Shown: positions 45,323 through 54,537, counted from the first letter of the stretch. The stretch is 64,000 nucleotides of DNA from Pyrinomonadaceae bacterium (GCA_017983495.1 JAGOBH010000003.1:62001-126000), one strand, 5' to 3'. Made by a program: numbers and translations. The notes: generated by a model from the sequence alone, not told the origin.

Positions 45323-46705
45323 TCAGGGGATCGAAGTTCGTTTTTCGTTCCAACGTCCCCGCGTAAAGTCCGGAAACTTGACCGGCATCGAACCCTTGGC
45401 GGCCGATATCTCGCTCAGCGGGCCGGGGACGTTCCATGACGCGGCATCGTAAACGTCCATGTCGGGAACCAATCCCTCGCGCATGCATTGGACCAGTCGG
45501 AAACACATAATGTAATCCATCCCGCCGTGGCCGCCTAATTTGCGTGCGGTTTCGCCCTCTTTCCGCCACAATTCGTGCTCGTATTGTGCCTTAAAGCCGT
45601 CGGTGCTTTGCCACGTGTGGTCGGGCCCTTTGCCTTCGACATAGATCCGCGACGGATAATCGCGAAAGATGCCCTTGGTGCCCTGAAGCAGGTTGATCCG
45701 GTCGTACGGCCGCGGCGTCGTGACGTTGTGCTGCAGCATGATCGTCTTGCCCTTGCTGGTCTTGATAATGCTGGTGTTGTAGTCGCCCGCCTTATAAACC
45801 TCTTTTTGCCGCGGGTCGTCGGCAGCGACCTTTTCGGCGCGGTACGATTCGAGGCCCCAGTGGCCCGAACTGACCGACACGATAAACTCCATCCGGTCGC
45901 CGCGATTGAGGTCGAGGTAGTTGGCGATCGGGCCGAGGCCGTGTGTCGGATAAAGATTGCTGTCGCGGAGCGTGTGGTGACGGCGACGCCAGAGACCCTC
46001 ATCTTTTGTTTCAAACAAGATCTTACGCAGATCGTGGTTGTAGGAGCACTCGGCGTGGATCAACTCACCAAAAAGTCCCGCCCGTGCCATGTTGAGCACC
46101 ATCATTTCGTCGTAGTCGTAACAGCAGTTTTCGACCTGCAGACAGTGTTTACGAGTCTTTTCCGACGTGTCGACGAGTTTCCAGCAGTCTTCGACCGTGT
46201 AGGCGATCGGGCATTCGGTGCCGACGTGCTTGCCGTTGATCATCGCCGCGAGAGCCTGTTCGGTGTGAAATTCCCAAGGCGTGGCGACGTAGACAAAGTC
46301 AATATCATTGCGCTTTACGAGCTCCATATAACCGTTGACGCCGTTTACGATCACGGCAGGCGTCGGCTGGCCCGCTTTTTCGACCATTGCTTTGGCCTTA
46401 TCGGCTTTTTCCTGCACGACATCGCACAGAGCTGTGATGCGGACGCCCGGGACGTTGAGAAATTCGCCAAGCACGCTGCGGCCGCGCAAACCAGTGCCGA
46501 TGATGCCGATCCTGACCGTCTCGTGCTTTTCAAACGGAATGCCGATCATCGACTTTGCTTTCGACGACGGGCCGTTAATCAGGTTTTCGAGCAGTGTTTC
46601 GCTCGATTCGCCGCCGAGTGTGGTCTTTGCAAACACGCCGAGGCCGATGCTTCCCAAGGCGGCGTTTCTGATCATTTCACGCCGCGTCAATTTTCCTTCG
46701 CTCAT
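45323..46705 (-). CDS. GH109-type glycosidase (Gfo/Idh/MocA fold), Tat-exported
   Basis: A 460-residue protein with a twin-arginine signal ('TRREMIRNAALGSIGLGVFA', about 6-25) followed by a Gfo/Idh/MocA NAD-binding domain ('IGIIGTGLRGRSVLGEF'). The middle part shows the pattern of NAD-dependent alpha-N-acetylgalactosaminidases of family GH109: 'CCYDYDEMMVLNMAR', 'LYPTHGLGPI' and 'LNRGDRMEF'. These enzymes remove alpha-GalNAc by a redox-assisted elimination. The start at 46705 is set by AGGAG 7 nt upstream. It lies at the 3' end of an operon for GalNAc-type catabolism, which fits the assignment. Substrate is inferred. Confidence 0.82.
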   Translation of the reverse strand: MSEGKLTRREMIRNAALGSIGLGVFAKTTLGGESSETLLENLINGPSSKAKSMIGIPFEKHETVRIGIIGTGLRGRSVLGEFLNVPGVRITALCDVVQEKADKAKAMVEKAGQPTPAVIVNGVNGYMELVKRNDIDFVYVATPWEFHTEQALAAMINGKHVGTECPIAYTVEDCWKLVDTSEKTRKHCLQVENCCYDYDEMMVLNMARAGLFGELIHAECSYNHDLRKILFETKDEGLWRRRHHTLRDSNLYPTHGLGPIANYLDLNRGDRMEFIVSVSSGHWGLESYRAEKVAADDPRQKEVYKAGDYNTSIIKTSKGKTIMLQHNVTTPRPYDRINLLQGTKGIFRDYPSRIYVEGKGPDHTWQSTDGFKAQYEHELWRKEGETARKLGGHGGMDYIMCFRLVQCMREGLVPDMDVYDAASWNVPGPLSEISAAKGSMPVKFPDFTRGRWNEKRTSIP

Positions 46706-46742
46706 AACTTCGCTCCTAATATACTGTGAAAATTGCCAAATA

Positions 46743-47504
46743 TTATACCAATGTAAGTTCGATGCCGCGTTCGGTGATCGCGTCGCGATACTCCACCTGC
46801 AGGCCGTCATCGCAGATCACGCTGTTCATTTCCCAGAGCGAGACGATCCGGGACAGGCTGTTCTTGCCGAATTTGCTCGAATCGGCGACGAGGTACTTTT
46901 CCCGTGCGATCGCCACCATCGCCTGATTAACAAGCGATTCTTCAAGCTTCGGCGTGCTGATGCCAAACTCGAGCGTACAACCGTCGGCCGCGATGAATAG
47001 CTTATCAGCGTTAAGCTGTCCGAGCATGTCCTGAGCGAACTTGCCGACTATCGAAAATGAACCGTGGCGAACCACACCGCCTAGCAGAATGATCTGGATG
47101 CCGCGGGTGCCGGCCAGTTCAGCGGCAATGTTCAGCCCGTTGGTGATCACGGTCAGATCCTTTCGATTCTTAATGCGTTTTGCGATCTCCTGCGTCGTCG
47201 AGCCGGCGTCCAGAATGATCGTATCGCCATCGGCGACTATCGCTGCGGCAGCTTCGCCAATGCATGCCTTTTCTGCGGCATTCAACGCCAACTTTTCATG
47301 GATCGACGGTTCGCCGCTGACCAGTTCGGGCAGAACGGCGCCACCGTGCGTCTTAAAGACCGAACCGCGGTTATGCAGTTCCTTGAGGTCCGTGCGGATC
47401 GTGACTTGCGACGTGCCGAACCTGCGGCTCAGGTCGTTGACATCGACCTTGCCCTCGGCCCTCAACACGCCGACGATCGCTGCACGTCGTTCCTCAGTTA
47501 ACAT
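46743..47504 (-). CDS. DeoR family transcriptional repressor (AgaR-like)
   Basis: A 253-residue regulator with an N-terminal winged HTH ('VNDLSRRFGTSQVTIRTDL', about 20-38) and a C-terminal DeoR sugar-phosphate sensor domain ('ILDAGSTTQEIA', 'VTNGLNIAAEL'). Such proteins repress sugar catabolic operons until a phosphosugar binds. It overlaps the LacC-type kinase gene by 11 bp and precedes the GH109-type gene. The inverted repeat at 53226-53274 is a plausible operator. Confidence 0.9.
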   Translation of the reverse strand: MLTEERRAAIVGVLRAEGKVDVNDLSRRFGTSQVTIRTDLKELHNRGSVFKTHGGAVLPELVSGEPSIHEKLALNAAEKACIGEAAAAIVADGDTIILDAGSTTQEIAKRIKNRKDLTVITNGLNIAAELAGTRGIQIILLGGVVRHGSFSIVGKFAQDMLGQLNADKLFIAADGCTLEFGISTPKLEESLVNQAMVAIAREKYLVADSSKFGKNSLSRIVSLWEMNSVICDDGLQVEYRDAITERGIELTLV

Positions 47505-48474
47505 AATTCTGTTCGGTCTCGGTCCGATCGCCGATAGCGACAGTCTCCAATTCGATGTTTGGGATCAGGCTTTCGACATCACTCAAGCTGATCTTACCGG
47601 GCGAATCCGCCAGACAGTTTGCCGTGCCGCAAGCAACCGCGAGACGAAGTGCCTGGATCTCGGACATGCGGCGTTTCATCCCGACGGCAAAGCCGGCGAC
47701 CATCGCGTCGCCGCACCCTACCGTCGAAATTACATTAACCTGCGGAGGCAAGGCCGCGATAGCGTCTGCCGATCCGGCCGTTGAAAATAGCGCTCCGAGC
47801 TGCCCGAGCGAGATCGCGACATCGCGGGCACCCATGCCGCGAAGGCCGGTCAGCGATTCGATCGGCGAACAGACGTCATCAACGCCCATCAAACTCGTGA
47901 CTTCGTGCGAATTTGGTTTGATAAGGTCGGGCGAATGACTGATCGCAGTACGTAGAGATTCGCCGCTTGTGTCGAGGATCGAACGGGCACCGTAGCTGCG
48001 GGCATTGTCGAGCAGTTCACCGTAAAGTCCGACCGGCATTTCCGGCTGCAGACTGCCGGAGATGGCGACCACAGCTTCGCTACCGGACGCCGCGAACGCA
48101 TCGTCGCATCTCTCGGTGAATTGGTAGAGTTCCTCCGGTGTGACGCCGCCTCCGGGCTCGAGGATCTCGGTGATCCGGCCGTCGCTATCAATGATCTCGT
48201 CGTTGATCCGCGTCGGCTCGGCGGTCCAAATGGCAATGACAGTTATGCCCATTTTGATCAGCTGATGTTCGATCATTTCGCCGGTGGCTCCGCCGAGAAC
48301 GCCGATCCAGGTCACATCGCGTTCACCGAGAGCAAGGGCCGCCATTGCGACGTGAGCAGCCTTGCCACCCGCGAACGAGCTGTCCTTTTTCGCTCGGTTT
48401 ACCTCACCGATCCGAAGTTCTTCGACACGCAGCCGACGGTCGATAGCAGGGTTTGCGGAAATACATATGATCAT
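47494..48474 (-). CDS. PfkB-family kinase, LacC/1-phosphofructokinase branch
   Basis: A 326-residue sugar-phosphate kinase. The opening 'ANPAIDRRLRVEELRIGEVNR' is typical of the LacC/FruK branch, with 'GGKAAHVA' (about 36-43) and the anion-hole/catalytic motif 'TVGCGDAMVAG' (about 252-262, Asp base). In this locus tagatose 6-phosphate is the likely substrate, giving tagatose 1,6-bisphosphate for the aldolase encoded nearby. It overlaps the amidohydrolase gene by 4 bp and the DeoR gene by 11 bp. Confidence 0.88.
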   Translation of the reverse strand: MIICISANPAIDRRLRVEELRIGEVNRAKKDSSFAGGKAAHVAMAALALGERDVTWIGVLGGATGEMIEHQLIKMGITVIAIWTAEPTRINDEIIDSDGRITEILEPGGGVTPEELYQFTERCDDAFAASGSEAVVAISGSLQPEMPVGLYGELLDNARSYGARSILDTSGESLRTAISHSPDLIKPNSHEVTSLMGVDDVCSPIESLTGLRGMGARDVAISLGQLGALFSTAGSADAIAALPPQVNVISTVGCGDAMVAGFAVGMKRRMSEIQALRLAVACGTANCLADSPGKISLSDVESLIPNIELETVAIGDRTETEQNYVN

Positions 48475-49514
48475 TTCAGTAACCTCTGTGCGTTATCGTG
48501 ATAGATCTTTTGCAGCACCTCGTCGGGCAAATGGACACCGTAGATCTGCCAGCGTCCTTGCCGCGACGCGTGCGAGGGATAGTCAAAATACTCGTCTGCC
48601 GTCTCAAGAAATCGAAAGTGAAGCCGGTACATTTCAAGCTCAGGAACGAGATCGGTCCCGAAAAGTACGCGGTCGGCGTATTTGATCAGGAAATCGCGGG
48701 CCGTGTAGGGCTGACGGCCGAGCTCGGCGGTACGTGCACCGATGTCGACAACCACATTTGGGTTTTCATCGAGCAACCTTCCGACATATGCGAGGTTCTC
48801 GGAACGTTCGGCAAGGTGAGCACAAACAAAGGTCGTTTTCGGGTGCCGCCGAAAGATCGAATCGCGTTGAGCAAGCAACTCATCTTTGGAAAAATGCGAC
48901 GGGTAAAAGCCCCAGTCCGGGTGAGCCGCTAGCTCCTCGTAGCGTTCGTTGAATCGGTCGATCGGCAAAAAGAAGGCGTCGGGATCAGCGATATGCATCA
49001 TTACCGGCAGGCCGAGTTCGCCGGCTTTATCGAAGACCGGTTCGAGCCTTTCGTCGTCGACGCGGAGCAATTCGCCGTTGCCATCACGCAAGGTCAGGCC
49101 GAGATCTTTCCAGATCTTTATGCCAGCAAAACCCGCGTCGGCATAGCGCTCGAGCCGTTCAACCGAGCGTCGCCAAAAGCCATCGCTTTCGAGATCAGAC
49201 CAGTCGAACCATGCGTAGGTCTCAAATCGGTCAGCGGCCGCCGATCTAAATCTGCGGTGTACCTCAAAAGCCTCGTCTCCGACACGCATCGTGATATTAA
49301 TGCACCGTTCGACGTTGCATGCATCCATTATTCGCAGCACGTCGGCGGGAGAATGAGCGTCGAGATGATTGTGAAAATCGATGACCGGAAATCGGGCACT
49401 TTCGATCGTATGCGAGGGAACACGAAGCATCGACCGCGGCTCAAACTGCGACAGCGGCAGATCAACATTTGCCCGGGCGTTGACCATTGAGATGAATTTG
49501 TCTTCTTCCATCAT
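48471..49514 (-). CDS. Amidohydrolase-2 family metal-dependent hydrolase
   Basis: A 347-residue TIM-barrel hydrolase of the PF04909 type. Metal-site residues are visible as HxH in 'DFHNHLDAH' (about 45-53), His in 'MMHIADPD', His in 'FVCAHLAE' and Asp in 'LFGTDLVPE'. The family includes decarboxylases, lactonases and hydrolases; it is distinct from the NagA/AgaA deacetylases (PF01979). Since no other deacetylase is encoded in this operon, it may fill that step or a different one; this is open. The start at 49514 is chosen because an earlier frame would run into the SSS gene, which stops 8 bp upstream. Confidence 0.82.
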   Translation of the reverse strand: MMEEDKFISMVNARANVDLPLSQFEPRSMLRVPSHTIESARFPVIDFHNHLDAHSPADVLRIMDACNVERCINITMRVGDEAFEVHRRFRSAAADRFETYAWFDWSDLESDGFWRRSVERLERYADAGFAGIKIWKDLGLTLRDGNGELLRVDDERLEPVFDKAGELGLPVMMHIADPDAFFLPIDRFNERYEELAAHPDWGFYPSHFSKDELLAQRDSIFRRHPKTTFVCAHLAERSENLAYVGRLLDENPNVVVDIGARTAELGRQPYTARDFLIKYADRVLFGTDLVPELEMYRLHFRFLETADEYFDYPSHASRQGRWQIYGVHLPDEVLQKIYHDNAQRLLK

Positions 49515-49521
49515 TCTACCT

Positions 49522-51357
49522 TCAAGCCTCAGCTTGAGTTTCAGAATCGCCATCTCCTTTGGTCCAAAGCCGGTTAACAAGCCACACAAGTATCGAGCCG
49601 CTCACAAGAAAGACCCCGAGAAGTACAAACGCATACGTCATGCGGCCATATAGAAAGTTTCCGATCGTGAACAAAGCTGACCAGATCGTGGTACATCCAA
49701 CCACCCATCCGAGTAAAGCCAACGGCAAGTTGTCGCCGGTCCGTCTGGCTTCCTCGATCGAGATACCTGCTTCGCGGCGGATCACGCTCCAGCCCGGCCC
49801 GGCCGGCCGGACCTTGAGATAGAACGCAATGAGCGTTTCGCGGTCTGTCTGCGGAGCAAGGTATGCGGCAAGCAGCCAGCAGACAGTCGTAATGATCACT
49901 GTCAGTATCAGTTTCGGTGCCGTTTCGAGTGTCAAAATGCCTTGCTTGTCGAGAACCAGAAATCCGACAGAGACGATAAACGAGCTGAACATGGCGACTA
50001 CCTCGCACCAGGCATTCAAACGCCACCAGAACCAACGGAGCAGATAAAGTAAGCCCGTTCCGGCTCCGACCTGCAGGATAATGTCGAACGCCTCTTTAGC
50101 TGACGCCAGCACAAAGACCATTCCTGACGACACGAGAAACAGCAGTATGGTGGCGAAACGTCCCATCATAACGTAATGCTTTTCGGTTGCGTCTTTTTTA
50201 ACAAACCTGCGATAAAAGTCATGGACAAGATACGAAGCTCCCCAATTCAAATGCGTCAGGATCGTCGACGAGTTTGCCGCGACTAAACCGCCAGCCATCA
50301 GACCGACAAACCCAATGGGCAAGAACTTGAGCATAGCCGGAAAGGCAATGTCGTGACCGAGCAGTGCCGGATCGAGGTCAGGAAATGCTGTTTGAATATC
50401 AGAAAGCTGAGGATAAATGATCAACGAGCAGAGTGCGACCAGTATCCACGGCCACGGCCTCAGGACGTAGTGTGCGAGATTGAAAAAAAGCACCGCCCCA
50501 AGCGAGTCTTTCTCCGATTTGGAAGCGAGCATACGCTGGGCGATGTAGCTGCCGCCTCCCGGCTCGGCACCCGGATACCATACCGACCACCACTGAACCG
50601 CCACAGGCAGAATGAATACGGCGAGGGCAATATCCCAGTTGTTACTGAAATCAGGCAGCACGTTGAGATAATTGATGCCGCCCGGACCCTTCATCGCCGA
50701 AACCTTTTCGACCATGCCACTCAATCCTCCGACCGCCGGTTGGGCAAGAGCGAAGTACGCTGCCGCGATAACCGCCGACATCTTGATAAAGAACTGGATC
50801 ATGTCGATTATCAAAACGCCCCACAGGCCCGAGTGAGCCGCAAATGCAACGTTTAGCAGGCCCACAAACGCGAGCGTCTGCCATCGGTCCATACCAAAAA
50901 GGATGGCCGCGATCTTACAGGCGGCAAGGTTGACCGATGCCATGATCAGGCAGTTGAACAGAAAACCGAGATAAACAGCCCGAAATCCGCGAAGAGCTCC
51001 GGCGACTTTGCCCGAGTAGCGGATCTCGTAAAATTCCAGATCCGTCAAAACACCGGAACGCCGCCAAAGCCGTGCGTAAAAGAACACCGTCGCGATGCCG
51101 GTCAGCACGAACGCCCACCAGACCCAGTTTCCCGCCACGCCGTTACGACGGACGATGTCGGTGACCAGGTTGGGCGTGTCGCTGCTGAATGTCGTAGCCA
51201 CCATCGACAGTCCGGCAAGCCACCACGGCACCGAGCGTCCTGAGGCAAAGAATTCGGATGTGCTCTTACCCGACCTGCGAGCGAAAAACAACGCCGGCAG
51301 GAAACAGATCAGAACAGTGAAGATAGCAATTGCCCAGTCAATGGCGGTTAAATGCAT
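49522..51357 (-). CDS. SSS-family sodium:solute symporter
   Basis: A 611-residue polytopic transporter with the SSS opening 'FFASGRSVPWWLAGLSMVAT' (about 36-55) and about 13-14 hydrophobic segments. SSS proteins import sugars, sugar acids and amino acids with sodium. As the only transporter of this operon it probably brings in the free or glycosidic sugar that the kinases then trap. It lies between the aldolase and amidohydrolase genes. Confidence 0.92.
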   Translation of the reverse strand: MHLTAIDWAIAIFTVLICFLPALFFARRSGKSTSEFFASGRSVPWWLAGLSMVATTFSSDTPNLVTDIVRRNGVAGNWVWWAFVLTGIATVFFYARLWRRSGVLTDLEFYEIRYSGKVAGALRGFRAVYLGFLFNCLIMASVNLAACKIAAILFGMDRWQTLAFVGLLNVAFAAHSGLWGVLIIDMIQFFIKMSAVIAAAYFALAQPAVGGLSGMVEKVSAMKGPGGINYLNVLPDFSNNWDIALAVFILPVAVQWWSVWYPGAEPGGGSYIAQRMLASKSEKDSLGAVLFFNLAHYVLRPWPWILVALCSLIIYPQLSDIQTAFPDLDPALLGHDIAFPAMLKFLPIGFVGLMAGGLVAANSSTILTHLNWGASYLVHDFYRRFVKKDATEKHYVMMGRFATILLFLVSSGMVFVLASAKEAFDIILQVGAGTGLLYLLRWFWWRLNAWCEVVAMFSSFIVSVGFLVLDKQGILTLETAPKLILTVIITTVCWLLAAYLAPQTDRETLIAFYLKVRPAGPGWSVIRREAGISIEEARRTGDNLPLALLGWVVGCTTIWSALFTIGNFLYGRMTYAFVLLGVFLVSGSILVWLVNRLWTKGDGDSETQAEA

Positions 51358-51396
51358 TAGTGGTCTTCTCCTTTTATCCCGAGGCTCAAGCAGTCG

Positions 51397-52278
51397 CTAT
51401 TGCGACAGGCTACAGACTCTGATCTTCGACAAACTTACAGCTTTTACGGCGTCGATCGCCGGGGCAAAGGTCTTGCGCAGGTCGATCTCGTCGGATGCGG
51501 CAAGCGACCGTTTTACCGCAAGGGTGAATGCGTTTTTTAGTTCGGTTCCAAAATTGATCTTTCTGATGCCGCATTTTATCGCCGCCTGCATCAATTCGTC
51601 CGGAACACCCGATCCGCCGTGCAGCACCAGAGCGGTTGTGCCAACGGCATCGTGGATTTCGCTCAGACGCGTCAGGTCGAGCCTCACTTCGCCTTTGTAA
51701 AAGCCATGGGCCGTTCCTACAGCGACGGCAAGCGCGTCGACGCCGGTTGCGGCGACGAATCTCGCCGCATCCTCGGGACGCGTGAAAAACTGTGTGATGT
51801 CGTGTCCATCGGCATTCTGGGCGATGTGCCCGAGTTCGCCTTCAACTGACACACCGCGAGCATGGGCGGCCTCGACCACCCGACGGGTAAGTGCCACATT
51901 TTCGTCAAAGGGCAATTTTGACCCGTCGATCATCACGGACGAATAGCCGGCGTCGATACATCTAATGGTAAGTTCGAAAGCGCCGCCGTGGTCAAGATGG
52001 AGAGCAACAGGCTGACGTATTTCGCGAGCCGCTGAGCCGGCCATCGAAACCGCCATGTCTATACCGAGATAGTCGATCGTCGATTCGGTCGTCTGCAGGA
52101 TGATCGGTGCGTTTTCTTCGTTGGCGGCATTTATGTGAGCACGGAGCGTTTCCGCATTATAAAAATTGAGAGCGGCGATCGCCCGATCGCCCCGAGCCGC
52201 GTCCCGCAATATTTCCGCGGTGCCGACTAGTACCTTTTCCCGATCGATATATGTTTCGTCTGTTCCCATGGATTTCAA
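51397..52278 (-). CDS. Class II aldolase, tagatose-bisphosphate (AgaY/GatY/KbaY) type
   Basis: A 293-residue zinc aldolase. The zinc ligands lie in 'ALHLDHGG' (about 91-98), 'EGELGHI' and 'VGTAHGFYKGE' (about 188-198), and the phosphate-binding loop is 'LHGGSGVP'. The order and spacing match tagatose/fructose-bisphosphate aldolases; context favours tagatose 1,6-bisphosphate, cleaved to dihydroxyacetone phosphate and glyceraldehyde 3-phosphate. It overlaps the upstream PfkB gene by 4 bp. Confidence 0.88.
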   Translation of the reverse strand: MKSMGTDETYIDREKVLVGTAEILRDAARGDRAIAALNFYNAETLRAHINAANEENAPIILQTTESTIDYLGIDMAVSMAGSAAREIRQPVALHLDHGGAFELTIRCIDAGYSSVMIDGSKLPFDENVALTRRVVEAAHARGVSVEGELGHIAQNADGHDITQFFTRPEDAARFVAATGVDALAVAVGTAHGFYKGEVRLDLTRLSEIHDAVGTTALVLHGGSGVPDELMQAAIKCGIRKINFGTELKNAFTLAVKRSLAASDEIDLRKTFAPAIDAVKAVSLSKIRVCSLSQ

Positions 52279-53210
52279 ACAGTGATGATTCGCGTTTTAA
52301 GTAACTCGTTCAACTGCTGCTTATTCGGCTGGGCGGCGGTGCCGCCGGCTGCCGTGGTCGAAAGGGCTCCGCAAGCATTTCCGGCCACCAGACATTCGGC
52401 AATGGTTTTACTATCCAAAAAGGCATCTACAAACCCGGCCGCGAACGAGTCTCCAGCACCGGTCGTGTCTACTGTATTTACCCCAAACCCGGCGGAAACC
52501 GTGATCGAGCCATTACTTGCTGCGTTCGCCCCGTTTCTGCCGCGTTTCAAAACTGCGATTTTGGTTATTTCAGCAAGACGGATAAGAGCGGATTCAGGGT
52601 CAGATTCGCCGGTGATCTGTAAAGCTTCGTTCTCGTTGATGAACAGGATATCCGCCAGTTTGATCACATCAAGGACTTCGGTACCCCACATTTGTGCCGG
52701 GTCGGAATTAGGGTCGAAGGACACTGTCAGCCCGCGATCCTTTGCCGCCGCGATCAGCTCAGTGAAATCGCGTCTGAGTCCCGTCTGCAGGTAGTAAGAT
52801 GTCAGATGAAGATGTCGATGCCCGTCGAGCAGCCCGAGGTCGAGGTCGCGGTATGTCAGATCGGCGATCGCTCCAGGATATGTGACCATCGCCCGATCTT
52901 CACTAGTACTAAGCACGATCGTTACGCCGGTTCTTGCGGTCGGATCTCGTCGAATATGTGACACGTCGATCCCTCGCCGTTCGATCTCGCTTACGCAATA
53001 ATCTCCAAAACTATCGGTGCCCGCCAAACTTACAAATGTAACGCCGCGGCCCAACGCGTTGATGCCGCAAGCAAATATTGCCGACGAACTGCCGAGAGTC
53101 ATCGTGAAATCGCCCGCAACGAACTCCTGTCCCGGCATCGGTACCGCGTCGAGTCCGCCCGCGATCAGGTCGGCGTTCAACTCACCAATTACGATGACGT
53201 CATTTCCCAT
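52275..53210 (-). CDS. PfkB-family sugar kinase (ribokinase-like)
   Basis: A 311-residue kinase with 'GELNADLI' at the N-terminus and the catalytic 'DTTGAGDSFAAGF' (about 247-259, Asp base). The ribokinase branch phosphorylates free sugars or nucleosides. As first gene of the operon it may act on N-acetylgalactosamine or a related amino sugar; the substrate is inferred from context. Its upstream region holds the shared operator candidate. Confidence 0.85.
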   Translation of the reverse strand: MGNDVIVIGELNADLIAGGLDAVPMPGQEFVAGDFTMTLGSSSAIFACGINALGRGVTFVSLAGTDSFGDYCVSEIERRGIDVSHIRRDPTARTGVTIVLSTSEDRAMVTYPGAIADLTYRDLDLGLLDGHRHLHLTSYYLQTGLRRDFTELIAAAKDRGLTVSFDPNSDPAQMWGTEVLDVIKLADILFINENEALQITGESDPESALIRLAEITKIAVLKRGRNGANAASNGSITVSAGFGVNTVDTTGAGDSFAAGFVDAFLDSKTIAECLVAGNACGALSTTAAGGTAAQPNKQQLNELLKTRIITV

Positions 53211-53225
53211 ACGGGCTTAAGATCA

Positions 53226-53277
53226 ATATTTCGTTTGCTTTCGGATGCTTTTGTTTTTAAGACAAACGAAATATAAT
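53226..53277. promoter_or_regulatory. Candidate operator/promoter between divergent catabolic genes
   Basis: A perfect 12-bp inverted repeat, ATATTTCGTTTG (53226-53237) and CAAACGAAATAT (53263-53274), with a 25-bp spacer. A perfect TATAAT at 53272-53277 overlaps the right arm and serves the plus-strand agaS-like gene. The interval also contains TTTCGTTTGCTTTCGG, resembling the T/C-rich repeats bound by DeoR-family regulators such as AgaR. Confidence 0.65.
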
Positions 53278-53328
53278 CGAAAACGCATTAAAGCTCAAGC
53301 CGAGCCTGTCGCAATTGGTGAATCGACG

Positions 53329-54537
53329 ATGAGTGATCTAAACGCCAAAACAAACAATCTGCCGACCTTTGATGAAATATTACTAATGCCCGAAGCGGAG
53401 CGGCGGGAGCGGGGACTTGTTTACACCCCTGCTGAGATTCTCCAACAGCCAGCGACGTGGATCGAGACCTTTGGGATCATCGAGCGTCGTCAGGATGAGC
53501 TTCGTGAGTTTTTGCATCGCTCCGGTCTCGCTCCAAATGTACTGCTTATCGGTGCAGGGACGTCCGATTATATCGGACGCACGCTTGTTCGTCTGATCAA
53601 GAGGGAATGGCGATGTCCGGTAGAGGTCGCAGCGAGCACCGATCTGATGACCGAAATGGACAGCCATATGTCTTCATTCGCCGGCACGGAACGGCATTTG
53701 TGGATATCGTTTTCGCGTTCCGGTGACAGCTTTGAGGGTGTTCGGGTGCTCGAACGTGCATTCGAGCGGTTCCCGGACGTCGATCACCTGATCGTAACTT
53801 GCAGTAAAAACGGAAAGATGGCCGGTGAGATCACACGCGGCCGTTCGAACGTTTTCGTGCTTGTTCTGGATGACAAAGTAAACGATCAGGGTTTGGCGAT
53901 GACGAGTTCGTTCACGAACATGATCGTCGCGGGACAGTGCCTCGCACACATTGCAGATCTCGAAACTGTCAGGCCGATCCTCAATGCTCTCGCAAATTCG
54001 GCGGAAGCGGCGATCGGTGATATTTCCGCACTTGCCCACGAGATCGCGTTGATGAAACATGATCGGATCTGCTTTCTGGGCAGCGGCCCGCTCAAAGGCG
54101 TGGCGATCGAGAGTGCTCTCAAGGTGCTCGAGCTTACCGGCGGAGCGTACAGCGTAATGAGCGAATCGTTTCTCGGGCTGCGGCACGGCCCACTGGCATG
54201 GCTCAACGAACGTACGCTGGTGGCCGGTTTTCTTTCAAATGACGGAGAGAAACGATCGGTCGAGCTCGGCCTGCTGGCCGAAGTTAGGAGCAAAAATGCT
54301 GCAGCGAACGTACTCGCGATAGCACCGCAGAACGGTTTGGTCGCCCCAGAGCACGCGGATCTGGTCTTGCCGCTCGGATTGCCATATTGGGTGACCGACG
54401 ACCACCGAGCTCCGCTCGATATAATGTTTGCTCAATTTCTTGGAGTTTACGCTTCGATCCTGAATGGGCTGAAACCCGATTCACCGAGTTCAGAAGGCAA
54501 GATAAATCGCGTCGTGTCTGAGATTAGATTTAGTTAG
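53329..54537 (+). CDS. agaS: AgaS-like SIS-domain sugar isomerase/deaminase
   Basis: A 402-residue protein with two SIS (sugar isomerase) domains. 'VLLIGAGTSDYIGRTLV' and 'ISFSRSGDSFEGVRVLE' mark the first, and 'FLGSGPLKGVAIESALKVLE' with 'FLGLRHGPLA' the second; the pattern matches AgaS, galactosamine-6-phosphate deaminase/isomerase, which yields tagatose 6-phosphate and ammonia. The start at 53329 follows GGTGA at 7 nt; an upstream ATG at 53245 lies within the operator. It is divergent from the rest of the locus and convergent with waaA, overlapping by 8 bp. Confidence 0.85.
   Translation: MSDLNAKTNNLPTFDEILLMPEAERRERGLVYTPAEILQQPATWIETFGIIERRQDELREFLHRSGLAPNVLLIGAGTSDYIGRTLVRLIKREWRCPVEVAASTDLMTEMDSHMSSFAGTERHLWISFSRSGDSFEGVRVLERAFERFPDVDHLIVTCSKNGKMAGEITRGRSNVFVLVLDDKVNDQGLAMTSSFTNMIVAGQCLAHIADLETVRPILNALANSAEAAIGDISALAHEIALMKHDRICFLGSGPLKGVAIESALKVLELTGGAYSVMSESFLGLRHGPLAWLNERTLVAGFLSNDGEKRSVELGLLAEVRSKNAAANVLAIAPQNGLVAPEHADLVLPLGLPYWVTDDHRAPLDIMFAQFLGVYASILNGLKPDSPSSEGKINRVVSEIRFS

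Noticed and set aside
45575..46729. Long open frame opposite the GH109-type gene
   Set aside because: Antisense shadow of a well-supported gene; no family pattern or ribosome site.
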